Part shown: positions 15,366 through 24,717 of the stretch, one piece after another
How positions within the stretch are numbered: the stretch's first letter is position 1
Layout of the letters: the number at the start of each line of letters is the position of its first letter
From: Pseudomonadota bacterium
Lineage (GTDB): Bacteria > Pseudomonadota > Gammaproteobacteria > Burkholderiales > Burkholderiaceae_C
DNA: 64,000 nt
NCBI GenBank assembly: GCA_020161145.1
Contig: JAIUPQ010000005.1
Span: 186,001-250,000 of the forward strand
Direction: 5' to 3'
The notes under the pieces: model-generated
What the model saw: the letters and a program-made list of their open reading frames with translations, nothing else
The model's database searches: none
What the model was told of the DNA's origin: nothing
Translations under genes and position numbers: made by a program

Positions 15366-16316
15366 ATGGTTTCCATGCAAGGCATCCCATCGGTGTTGAT
15401 CGCCAAGAACGAGTCCTGGGTTCGCAAACAGGCTCAGGCCCTGGTTCGGCACCTGCCCGCCAATGTTGAGCGGGCCGATCTGATCCAGGTGGGTTTGATT
15501 GCGGTCGCCCAGGCGGCCGTGAGCTTCGAGTGGGAGGGCGACCGCGACTCGGACGCTGCCCAGGAGGCGTTTGTGCGCTATGCGCGCATGCGCGTCAAGG
15601 GTGCCATGCTCGACGAGCTGCGGCAGATGGACTTTCTGACGCGCGGCGAGCGGCGCAAGATCAAAGTGATCCAGATTGCCCGCGAGCGGCTGCGCGCCGA
15701 GCTGGGCCGCGAGCCCGGCCTGGGCGCGCTGGCGGCGCGCACCAAGCTGGGTCAGGATGAAATCAGCGAGTTGCTGCAGGCCGACCGCTATGGCCGCCAC
15801 CAGCAATTGCTGGACGGCGATGGCGAAGACGACGACGGCCAGCGCCATCATCCGGCCACCGCGCAGGAAGAGGTCGAGGCGCGCGTGGACACCGCCATCG
15901 TCATGCGCCGGCTGGAGCAGTTCTTTGCCGGCCTGCCCCAGCGCGAGCGCCAGGTCATCGACGCCTACCTGGGCGTGGGCCTGTCGCCGGTGGAGCTGGC
16001 CCGCAACCTCAAGGTATCGCCCTCGCGCGTCTCGCAGATCTACCACTCGGTGGTCAAGCGCGTGGCCGAGCATCTGGGCAACGCGCCACCCCGCCAGCGC
16101 GCCACCGACCAGGCCCGCGCCAAGCCGGCCGAGGCCGACATGGCCACGCTGATGCGCCTGCGCGAGCAGGAATTGCGCCAAAGCGGCGAGGGCGATTGGG
16201 GCGAGATGGTGGAGCAGGTGCTGTCCCCCTCGCCGCAGCCGACGACGGCGGCCAAGCCGCGCAAGCGCCCGGCCGAGGAGCGCATCGTCGTGGACATGAA
16301 CACCCGCTGGGGCTAG
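15366..16316 (+). CDS. FliA/WhiG-type RNA polymerase sigma factor
   Basis: A 316-residue sigma-70 family protein. Region 2 is seen at about residues 15-75 (DLIQVGLIAVAQAA and a conserved RYARMRVKGAMLDELR), region 3 around 85-140, and region 4 near 190-235 (LPQRERQVIDAYLGVGLS then a helix-turn-helix with PSRVSQIYHSVVKR). These are signatures of the sigma-28 flagellar/sporulation-type branch. It is longer than usual FliA (about 240): there is an acidic insert GDGEDDDGQ between regions 3 and 4 and a 75-residue basic tail. No flagellar genes are near, so its regulon may not be flagellar. ATG 15375 is an alternative start; neither has a strong ribosome site. Confidence 0.85.
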   Translation: MVSMQGIPSVLIAKNESWVRKQAQALVRHLPANVERADLIQVGLIAVAQAAVSFEWEGDRDSDAAQEAFVRYARMRVKGAMLDELRQMDFLTRGERRKIKVIQIARERLRAELGREPGLGALAARTKLGQDEISELLQADRYGRHQQLLDGDGEDDDGQRHHPATAQEEVEARVDTAIVMRRLEQFFAGLPQRERQVIDAYLGVGLSPVELARNLKVSPSRVSQIYHSVVKRVAEHLGNAPPRQRATDQARAKPAEADMATLMRLREQELRQSGEGDWGEMVEQVLSPSPQPTTAAKPRKRPAEERIVVDMNTRWG

Positions 16317-16336
16317 GAGCGTGGGCGGCGGCGACA

Positions 16337-17578
16337 ATGCCGCGCATGATCCGACCCGTCCTTGCGGCCACGCTGGCCGCCACGTTCAGCCTCGCGGCCT
16401 GCGCCCAAACCCGCGACGAAACCTGCCTGACCAGCCTGCGTGAGGCCGCGCGCGCCCAAGGCATGGCCCGCGCCGATGCCGAGCGCTTGACGCGCGGCTG
16501 GACGCCCGAATGGGCCGTGCTCGACAACCTGGACAACCAGCCCGAGTTCAAGACCCCGATCTGGGACTACCTGGCCGCGCTGGTGGACGACCAACGCATC
16601 GCCGATGGCCGTGCCCAACTGGCCGCGCACAAGGCCACGCTGGCCGACATCGAGCAGCGCTTCGGCGTGGACGCCGCCACCGTGGTGGCCGTCTGGGGCG
16701 TGGAGAGCAACTTTGGCCAGGTGCTGGGCGGGCGGCCCATCGTGGCCTCGCTGGCGGCGCTGGCCTGCGAGGGGCGCCGCCAGAGCTACTTCCGGGGCGA
16801 ATGGCTGGCCCTGGCCAAGTTGATGGCGACGGGCGATCTGGACACCAGCGGCCCCGAGGGCGCCACCGCCATCAAAGGCTCCTGGGCCGGCGCGTTTGGC
16901 CAGACCCAGTTCATGCCCTCCACCTACCAGCGGCTGGCCGTGGACTTCGATGCCGACGGCCGCCGCGACCTCATCACCAGCACGCCCGATGCACTGGCGT
17001 CCACCGCCAACTTCCTGGTCAAGGGCGGCTGGCGCATGGGCCAGCCCTGGGGCTACGAGGTCAGGCTGCCCGCCGGCTTCGACGCCGGCGACGCCGGCCG
17101 GCGCGACAAGCAGCCGCTGGCCACCTGGGCCGCACGCGGCGTGACGCCCGTGGCCGGCGGCAAGCTCACCGGCGACGGGCCGGCCGCGCTGCTGCTGCCG
17201 GCGGGGCGCGAGGGGCCGGCGTTTCTGGTCTTGCGCAACTTCGACGTGATCTACGGCTACAACGCCGCCGAGAGCTATGCGCTGGCCATCGCCCACCTGG
17301 CCGACCGGCTGCGCGGCGGCGGTCCCTTCGCGGCGCCCTGGCCCACCGACGACGCCGGCCTCTCGCGCGCCGAGCGGCGCGAGGTGCAGACGCTGCTGGC
17401 CGCCCGTGGCCATGCCGTGGGCGCGCCCGACGGCCTGATTGGCCCGGCCACGCGCGCAGCGGTGCGCACCGAGCAGCAGGCGCGCGGCTGGCCGCAGGAT
17501 GGCCGGCCGGGGCAGAAGCTGCTGCGCACCCTGCGCGCCGAGCCGGCGCCTGCAGCGGCGTCGGCTACTGCGCCTTGA
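16337..17578 (+). CDS. Lytic murein transglycosylase, MltB type, with peptidoglycan-binding domain
   Basis: A 413-residue envelope enzyme that cleaves peptidoglycan to 1,6-anhydro-muropeptides. The signal sequence ends in LAAC, a lipobox with Cys near residue 23, so it is probably outer-membrane anchored. The SLT-2/MltB domain contains the catalytic Glu in WGVESNFGQ (about residue 122) and the family segment GSWAGAFGQTQFMPSTY near 185-200. Residues about 335-400 form a PG_binding_1 domain (LLAARGHAVGAPDGLIGPAT). The last 14 bases overlap the convergent response-regulator gene. Start 16337 or 16346 cannot be distinguished. Confidence 0.92.
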   Translation: MPRMIRPVLAATLAATFSLAACAQTRDETCLTSLREAARAQGMARADAERLTRGWTPEWAVLDNLDNQPEFKTPIWDYLAALVDDQRIADGRAQLAAHKATLADIEQRFGVDAATVVAVWGVESNFGQVLGGRPIVASLAALACEGRRQSYFRGEWLALAKLMATGDLDTSGPEGATAIKGSWAGAFGQTQFMPSTYQRLAVDFDADGRRDLITSTPDALASTANFLVKGGWRMGQPWGYEVRLPAGFDAGDAGRRDKQPLATWAARGVTPVAGGKLTGDGPAALLLPAGREGPAFLVLRNFDVIYGYNAAESYALAIAHLADRLRGGGPFAAPWPTDDAGLSRAERREVQTLLAARGHAVGAPDGLIGPATRAAVRTEQQARGWPQDGRPGQKLLRTLRAEPAPAAASATAP

Positions 17579-18350
17579 ACAACCCCTGAAAGTGGCGCGA
17601 CACCGGCAGCCGCTCGTCGCGGCCGCGCAGGGTGAGCGTCATCACGCCCTCATCCACGCGGTGGGCGGCGGCAATGCAGGCCTGGTTGACGATGACGCTG
17701 CGGTGCACCTGCCAGAACCGCTCGGCATCGAGCTGGGCCAGCAACTCCTTGAGCGGGGTGCGGATCAGCGCCTCACCGTCGCCGTCGGCGCCTGACCAGA
17801 CCACCCGCGTGTAGCGTGCGTCGGCCTCGAAATACACCACGTCTTCGGTGCGGATCAGCCGCACCTCGCGGCCCACGCTGGCCTGGATGGTGCGCAGCGG
17901 CGCCGGCCGGCGGGTCTGGCTGGCCAACTGGCCCAGCAGCGCCTGCAGGGCGGCGGCGTCCACGCTGGCCGGCTGGGCCAGCCGGCTCTTGAGGCGCGCC
18001 ACCGTCTGCGCCAGCCGCTGCGGCTCCACGGGCTTCATCACATAGTCCAGCGCCCCGGCTTCGAACGCGGCCAGCGCGTGGTCGCCATAGGCGGTGACGA
18101 ACACCACCTGGGTCTGCCCGCCGCCCTGGGCGATGCGCCGCGCCACCTCGATGCCCGTGAGGCCGGGCATCTGGATGTCCAGCAGGCAGACGGTGGGCTC
18201 GTGGGCCAGCCAGGCGTCCCAGGCATCGACGCCGTTGGCGCATTCGGCCACCACGTCAAGCTCGGGCCAGACCTGGCGCAGCGCGGTCAGCAACTGGGCG
18301 CGGGGGGCTTCTTCGTCGTCGGCAATCAGGGCGGTGGGGGCGGTGGTCAT
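17565..18350 (-). CDS. LytTR-family response regulator
   Basis: A 261-residue regulator of the LytR/AlgR type. The receiver domain occupies residues 1-125, with the phospho-acceptor Asp in LLDIQMPGLTG (about 57), acidic DDEE near 12 and the switch Lys in VMKPVEPQR. A LytTR DNA-binding domain follows at about 155-255 (IRTEDVVYFEADARYTRV, FWQVHRSVIVNQ). Its start overlaps the stop of the adjacent kinase gene by four bases, and that gene overlaps a second kinase the same way. The three form one operon in which two kinases may feed one regulator. Targets are unknown. Confidence 0.93.
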   Translation of the reverse strand: MTTAPTALIADDEEAPRAQLLTALRQVWPELDVVAECANGVDAWDAWLAHEPTVCLLDIQMPGLTGIEVARRIAQGGGQTQVVFVTAYGDHALAAFEAGALDYVMKPVEPQRLAQTVARLKSRLAQPASVDAAALQALLGQLASQTRRPAPLRTIQASVGREVRLIRTEDVVYFEADARYTRVVWSGADGDGEALIRTPLKELLAQLDAERFWQVHRSVIVNQACIAAAHRVDEGVMTLTLRGRDERLPVSRHFQGLFKAQ

Positions 18351-19399
18351 GGTGTCCAGGTCAAGGTGGCGGTGCAGCCGCCGGTGGGTGGGTTGGTCAG
18401 CGTGAGCCGGCCGCGCACGGCGGCCAGCCGGGCGCGGGTGTTGGCCAGGCCGTAGTGGCCTTGGGGCGCGGCGCCGTCGTCCAGCAGCTCGGGCGGGGCG
18501 CCGGGGCCGTCATCGGCCACGGTGGCGATGAGCTGCGTGCCCGCGCGCCGCACGGCCAGGGTCACCTGGCCGCCGTGCAGCAGCGCCTGTACGCCATGCT
18601 CGATGGCGTTCTCCACCAGCGTCAGCAGCACACCGGGCGGCAGCGAGGCGGTGGCCAACTCGGGCGGGATGGTGACCCGCCAGGCCAGCCGCGTGCCCAG
18701 CCGCGCCTGCATCACGGTCAGGTACTGGCGCACCGCCTCGCCCTCTTCGGCCAGTGACAGGCTGTCGCGGTCGAACAGCGGCAAGGTGGCGCGCAGGTAG
18801 CCGGTCAGCGCATCCAGCAGCGGCGCGGCGCGCACGTCCTGGGTGGCCACCCACTGCTGCAACGTGGCCAGTGCGTTGAACAGAAAGTGCGGCTGGATCT
18901 GTGCCGTGGCCAGCCGACGCGTCAGGGCCAGTGCCTTGGCCTGCTCGTCGGCCTCGCGCAGCCGCGCCAGCACATGCTGATGGCGATGGAGGATGACGAA
19001 CCACAGCGTGAGCACGCCCATCACCAGCAGGGCGGTCGTCAGCCCCAGGGTCTGTTTGGCGAGCAGGTCCCGGCTGTGCAGCAGGCCCAACCCGGCGCCC
19101 GTGAGCAGCGGCAGCAGGTAGTAGGTCTTGCGCACCCACGGGTGGCTGGGGTCGCGCCAGGCCACGGCCATGGCGGCCAGGAGCACCGCCGTCACCGCCA
19201 GCACCAGGGCCGAGGCGTACCAGGGGTTGCCGGGCCCCAGCACCCACAGCAGCGCACCCACCAACGGCAAGGCGTTGAGCAGCGCGACCAGCCGCAGCGT
19301 CAGGTTGAGCGGCTCGGGCCGGGCGCGGGCCAGCTCCTCGGCCGTGAAGCGGCGCTTGGGCAGCCCCATGGCCAGCAGGCGCCAGTCGATGCGGTTCAT
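18347..19399 (-). CDS. LytS-type sensor histidine kinase (first of tandem pair)
   Basis: A 350-residue membrane kinase. About four hydrophobic helices fill residues 35-145 (IALLNALPLVGALL-like stretch, then LVLAVTAVLLAAMAVAW, a third near 100 and a fourth near 125). A short linker leads to the His_kinase domain with the phospho-His in QIQPHFLFNAL near 180. The HATPase part has the N-box LVENAIEHG near 265 and a DDGPGAP G-box near 300. The sensor part has no recognisable ligand domain. ATG 19399 overlaps the stop of the upstream kinase (ATGA) and its own stop overlaps the regulator start. Confidence 0.92.
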   Translation of the reverse strand: MNRIDWRLLAMGLPKRRFTAEELARARPEPLNLTLRLVALLNALPLVGALLWVLGPGNPWYASALVLAVTAVLLAAMAVAWRDPSHPWVRKTYYLLPLLTGAGLGLLHSRDLLAKQTLGLTTALLVMGVLTLWFVILHRHQHVLARLREADEQAKALALTRRLATAQIQPHFLFNALATLQQWVATQDVRAAPLLDALTGYLRATLPLFDRDSLSLAEEGEAVRQYLTVMQARLGTRLAWRVTIPPELATASLPPGVLLTLVENAIEHGVQALLHGGQVTLAVRRAGTQLIATVADDGPGAPPELLDDGAAPQGHYGLANTRARLAAVRGRLTLTNPPTGGCTATLTWTP

Positions 19400-20514
19400 G
19401 ACAGGTTCCCGATGGCGACGTGCGCCACGGCACCGCCCGTTGCCCCCGGCACCAACATGAAGGTGGCGCGGGAGCCGAACGCGGCGGCCAGCCGGGCGCG
19501 GGTGTTGGCCAGGCCCGTGCCCTCGACCCAGCCCTCGGGCAGGCCGGCGCCGTCGTCGGCCACCGTCAGGTGCAGGGCGCCGGCCTCGCGCCAGGCGCGC
19601 AGCGTCAGCGTGCCGCCCGCCACCTGGGGCGCCAGGCCGTGCTCGATGGCGTTCTCCACCAGCGTCAGCACCAGGCCGGGCGGCAGCTCGAACGCGGCGC
19701 TGTCTGCCGCCATGTCGATCTGTATGCGCAGCCGCCCGCCCAGCCTCGCCTGCTGCACGGCCAGGTAGTGCCGCACCCAGGCCAACTCGTCGGCCAGGGT
19801 CACCATGGGCCGGGTGAACAATGCGGTGGCGCCGCGCAAAAAAGCCGTCAAGTCCCGCAGCAGGCCGCCGGCGCGGGCGTCGCCCGAGTCCACCCAATGC
19901 TGGACGGCGGCCAGGGTGTTGAACAGAAAGTGCGGCTGGATCTGCGCCTGCAGCGCATGCAGCCGGGCTTCGGCCAGCGCCTGGGCTTGCTGGGCGGTGT
20001 GCAGCGCCAGGGCCAGGCGGTGGCGGCGCAGCGCAGCCACGCCCCAGCTCAGGGTGAGCAACGGCAGCACCACCGCCGCCGCCACCAGCAGGCCGCGAGC
20101 CAGCACGTCGGGAGCCGGCAAGGCCCAGGCATCCGGCCGGTGGCGCAGCCATGTGCCCACGGCCACCCCCAGCAGGGCGGCCACCGTGGCCCACAACAGC
20201 GTGCGCGCGCCGCGCCGCCAGGTGAATTCCTGCGGTTTGAGCCAGGCGGCCAGGCACAACAACAACGGGCCGACCCACAGCATGGTGGCGACGACCATGG
20301 CCGCGACCCAGGGCAGGCCCAGCGCCCACAGCAGGGCCGTGCTGGCGGCGATGGCGAGACACAGCACCAGCCAGGCGATCAGCCCCTGCCCGCTGTACAG
20401 CCACAGATCGATGCGCTGCGCCTCCGCCCGCAAGGCCGGCTCCATGCGGTCGTAGTGCGGCTGCGCCCAGGTGAAGTAGCGCCGCTGCAGCCAGTTGGGG
20501 TGGGGGTGAATCAT
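19396..20514 (-). CDS. LytS-type sensor histidine kinase (second of tandem pair)
   Basis: A 372-residue paralogue of the following kinase and the first gene of the three-gene signalling operon. The N-terminus is soluble (HPHPNWLQRRYFTW), then four hydrophobic segments span residues 45-165. The phospho-His lies in QIQPHFLFNTL near 200, the N-box in LVENAIEHG near 285 and the G-box in ADDGAGLP near 320, so the catalytic core is complete. Two complete kinases with overlapping genes and one LytTR regulator suggest heterodimer formation or two inputs to one output. The signal is unknown. Confidence 0.92.
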   Translation of the reverse strand: MIHPHPNWLQRRYFTWAQPHYDRMEPALRAEAQRIDLWLYSGQGLIAWLVLCLAIAASTALLWALGLPWVAAMVVATMLWVGPLLLCLAAWLKPQEFTWRRGARTLLWATVAALLGVAVGTWLRHRPDAWALPAPDVLARGLLVAAAVVLPLLTLSWGVAALRRHRLALALHTAQQAQALAEARLHALQAQIQPHFLFNTLAAVQHWVDSGDARAGGLLRDLTAFLRGATALFTRPMVTLADELAWVRHYLAVQQARLGGRLRIQIDMAADSAAFELPPGLVLTLVENAIEHGLAPQVAGGTLTLRAWREAGALHLTVADDGAGLPEGWVEGTGLANTRARLAAAFGSRATFMLVPGATGGAVAHVAIGNLS

Positions 20515-20577
20515 GCGGCGCAGTGTAGGCAGCGGCCCCGCCGCGCCGGGGCGGCGGGCGGCGAATGGCCGGCTGGG

Positions 20578-21336
20578 CTACATGGGCAGCGGGTTGCCGG
20601 CCACGAACGCACGCAGCTCGCCCGGCGCAAACGCCGTCCAGGCTTCGCCCTCGGTCAGCGGTTCGGTGGCGATGATGGCCACGCGGTCCTGGGGCGTGGT
20701 GTGCTGGGCAAAGTCCACCTGCACGTCGTCGTCGCGCAGCGCGGCGTGGCTGAACGGGTGCCGGCGCACCAGCCAGTGCAGGTGGGTGCTGGCATGCGCC
20801 CACAGCGCCTGGCCGTTGGACAGCAGCATGTTGAAGGTGCCGTGGGCGTGCAGCACGGGCATCAGCTCGGCCAGGGTGCGCGTCATCTCGGCCACGTCGG
20901 GCACGCTGGCGTGGGACTTGGCCAGCTCCTGCATCAGCCAGCAGAACGCCTTTTCGCTGTCGGTGCCGCCCACCGGCCGGAAGGCGCCGTGCAGCCGGGG
21001 CTCGAAGCCTTTGAGGTCGCCGTTGTGGGCAAACAGCCAGTAGCGGCCCCACAGCTCGCGCACGAAGGGGTGGGTGTTGGGCAGCGTGACCTCGCCCTGC
21101 GTGGCCTTGCGGATGTGGGCGATCACATGCTCGCTGCGGATGGGGTAGTGCTTGATGAAGCCGGCCACCGGCGAGTCGCAGGCGCTGGCGGCATCGACGA
21201 ACAGGCGCAGGCCCTTGCCCTCGAAGAAGCCCACGCCAAAGCCGTCCTTGTGCTCGGTGGCGCGGCAGGCCAGCCCCGTGAAGCTGAACATCACGTCGGT
21301 TGGCGTGTTGGCATTCATGCCCAGCAGTTGGCACAT
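20578..21336 (-). CDS. Class II glutamine amidotransferase (YafJ-like)
   Basis: A 252-residue Ntn-type glutaminase domain. Met1 is followed by the nucleophile Cys2 (MCQLLGMNAN). Other conserved glutaminase segments are HKDGFGVGFF near 29-38, HIRKATQG near 75 and FAHNGDLKGF near 105, all matching the E. coli YafJ branch. These proteins lack a partner synthase domain and their acceptor is not known. A GGGAGC ribosome site precedes the ATG. It lies 12 bases downstream of the extended brnT frame and 63 bases upstream of the tandem kinase genes, so one transcript could cover all. Its role is probably amide hydrolysis or transfer; the substrate is undetermined. Confidence 0.9.
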   Translation of the reverse strand: MCQLLGMNANTPTDVMFSFTGLACRATEHKDGFGVGFFEGKGLRLFVDAASACDSPVAGFIKHYPIRSEHVIAHIRKATQGEVTLPNTHPFVRELWGRYWLFAHNGDLKGFEPRLHGAFRPVGGTDSEKAFCWLMQELAKSHASVPDVAEMTRTLAELMPVLHAHGTFNMLLSNGQALWAHASTHLHWLVRRHPFSHAALRDDDVQVDFAQHTTPQDRVAIIATEPLTEGEAWTAFAPGELRAFVAGNPLPM

Positions 21337-21348
21337 GTCAGCTCCCGA

Positions 21349-21927
21349 TCAGTGCGCCAAGTCCATCATGCCGCCTCGCGCTGCGCCGCCGCCAGCACCG
21401 CATCGCTGACGCCGTGTTTGCGCAGGGCGTCCAGCAGCCGCTGTTGGCCCTGCGTCGCCAGTCGCGCCTCGTCGCGCCGCAAGCCCTCGCTGACGTAGGC
21501 TTTGAGCAGCGTCTGGTAGCCGGCAAACCCACGCTGCGGGGCGATGGCTTTCATGCTGTCCACCACGTCCACCGGCATCCGCAGCGTGATGCTGGTCATG
21601 GGGCGGTCTTTGGTCAGACGGGTTTTCAGACGGGCAGTCAACATAGCGTTGCTCCTCAAGGAGGCTGGCGCGGCGGGCCGAGATCAGACGGATGGCGTCG
21701 CCATCCTGCTCCAGATGGACCACGTAGAGCAGTCGCCCCGTGGCGTCAAAGCCGATGGCGGCCTCCCGCGCCTCATCGTGGCGCGAGGCATTCACCAGCA
21801 CGAACATTGGATCGCCAAACACGGTGGCGGCGTCCTCAAACCGCACCTCGTGCTTGATCTGGTTGCGCCGGGCCTTGTCGGCATGCCACACAAAGGTGTT
21901 GCCGTCCAGCTCGTAGCGGATGTCCAT
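21349..21927 (-). CDS. brnT: BrnT-family toxin with abnormal C-terminal read-through
   Basis: Residues 1-98 match BrnT, the RNase toxin of type II BrnT/BrnA modules: FVWHADKARRNQIKHEVRFED near 12-32, then RLISARRAS and EEQRY near 80-95. BrnT normally ends about there, a few codons into brnA. Here no stop occurs, and the frame continues for 94 more codons across the whole antitoxin gene, with low-complexity, His/Arg/Gly-rich composition typical of an out-of-frame reading. A TGA in another frame (21640-21638) sits exactly where BrnT would usually end. The tail may be real, or the natural stop has been lost. The start is placed at ATG 21927, seven bases after a candidate -10. Confidence 0.75.
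   Translation of the reverse strand: MDIRYELDGNTFVWHADKARRNQIKHEVRFEDAATVFGDPMFVLVNASRHDEAREAAIGFDATGRLLYVVHLEQDGDAIRLISARRASLLEEQRYVDCPSENPSDQRPPHDQHHAADAGGRGGQHESHRPAAWVCRLPDAAQSLRQRGLAARRGATGDAGPTAAAGRPAQTRRQRCGAGGGAARGGMMDLAH
21366..21644 (-). CDS. brnA: BrnA-family antitoxin
   Basis: A 92-residue antitoxin with a ribbon-helix-helix DNA-binding segment (SITLRMPVDVVDSMKAIA then GFAGYQTLLKAYV near 22-55), which in the family both neutralises BrnT and represses the operon. The ATG at 21644 follows AGGAG with seven-base spacing. It is nested entirely within the extended brnT frame but in a different reading frame. The C-terminal part (LLDALRKHGVSDAVLAAAQ) is helical. It is likely co-transcribed with brnT from the promoter near 21934-21961. 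Confidence 0.8.
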   Translation of the reverse strand: MLTARLKTRLTKDRPMTSITLRMPVDVVDSMKAIAPQRGFAGYQTLLKAYVSEGLRRDEARLATQGQQRLLDALRKHGVSDAVLAAAQREAA

Positions 21928-21933
21928 GCCGTG

Positions 21934-21967
21934 ATTGTCGCCTGTGTATGGACAAAGTCAATACACA
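21934..21967 (-). promoter_or_regulatory. brnTA promoter with overlapping operator-like inverted repeat
   Basis: On the minus strand, TTGACT (21961-21956) and GACAAT (21939-21934) are separated by 16 bases, a good sigma-70 promoter. A perfect 7-bp inverted repeat TGTGTAT/ATACACA (21943-21949 and 21961-21967) overlaps it, as expected for an autorepressor site. The predicted transcription start falls at or next to the brnT ATG, so the mRNA may be leaderless. Confidence 0.5.
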
Positions 21968-21982
21968 ACCCGCGCCGTACCG

Positions 21983-23664
<1,682 letters not shown>

Positions 23665-23665
<1 letters not shown>

Positions 23666-24717
23666 CACTCGAGTCCCCGCAGCTTGGGGTCCAGCGCATC
23701 GCGCCAGGCGTCGGCCATCAGCGAGAAGGCGGTGACGAACACGGCCATGAACAGCGTGGCGGCCGCCAACTGCCACCAATAGCCCAGGATCAGCTCGGCC
23801 TGGGCCTCGGCCAGCATGGTGCCCCAGCTGACCTGGCTGACCGGCACGCCCAGGCCCAGGTAGGAGAGGATGACCTCGCTTTTGATGAAGCCCACCACCA
23901 GCAGGCTCATGCGCACCAGGATGACGTGGCTGACGTTGGGCAGGATGTGGCGGAACATGCGCGACGAGACGCTGGCGCCGATGGCCTCGGCCGCACGCAC
24001 GTACTCGCGCTGGCGGTGCTTCATGAACTCGGCGCGCACCTGGCGGTACAGCCCCGTCCAGCCCACCAGGCCCAGAATCATCACCACGGTGCCGATGCCG
24101 CGCCCGAACACCGCCGCGAAGGCGAAGATCAGCAAGATGTCGGGGATGGAGGTGAAGACGTTGTAGACCCACTCCAGAAAATCGCCCACGCGGCCACCGA
24201 AGAAGCCCGAGACGGCGCCCAGCAGCGTGCCGATCAACGTGGCCACCACGGCCGCCAGCACGCCCACGAAGACCGAAATCTGCGTGCCCTTGATGGCTTT
24301 TTGCAGCACGTCGCGCCCCATGCGGTCGGCGCCCAGCGGCAGCGTCTGGGCTTTGACGGTCTCGGTGGTCTCGTAGCCCTTGGCGCGCTCGGCCCATTCG
24401 GCGTATTTGGGCGCCAGCGGGTCGATGTCCGAGATGTCCACATTGGGCGCACTGGCCGCCGGGCCCGGTGCGTCGGCCGTGGCCACGGCCGGCACCTCGG
24501 CGCGCGGGCCCAGGAAGGTGGGCGGCGCATTGGGCACGCCCACCTCGGCCTGCCAGTCCTTGGCCACCAGGCCCACGGCCGAGGCCGCAATCAGCACCAG
24601 GAAGGCGGCGACGATGACCATGCAGACCATGCCCACGCGGTCTTTCCTGTAGCGCCGCCAGGCTGCGGCCCAGACGCCTTCGGAGCGCTGCTCCATCGTC
24701 AGGGTGGCCGCCGTCAT
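23665..24717 (-). CDS. Peptide ABC importer permease (DppC/YejE type)
   Basis: A 350-residue inner-membrane permease. One N-terminal helix (about residues 28-50) is followed by a roughly 100-residue periplasmic loop rich in Ala/Pro/Asp. Five more helices follow, with the cytoplasmic EAA coupling motif EYVRAAEAIGASVSSRMFRH near 225-245, which docks the ATPase. The large first loop is the hallmark of the DppC/OppC/YejE half. It overlaps the DppB-type gene upstream by four bases and the ATPase gene downstream by one base, so all three form a tight operon. The substrate is probably peptides; specificity is unknown. Confidence 0.93.

Noticed and set aside
18347-21334. A 995-codon continuous minus-strand frame suggesting a giant fusion protein
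   Set aside because: Only its last 350 codons encode the kinase; the rest is out of frame with the second kinase and the amidotransferase, which have clear motifs in other frames.
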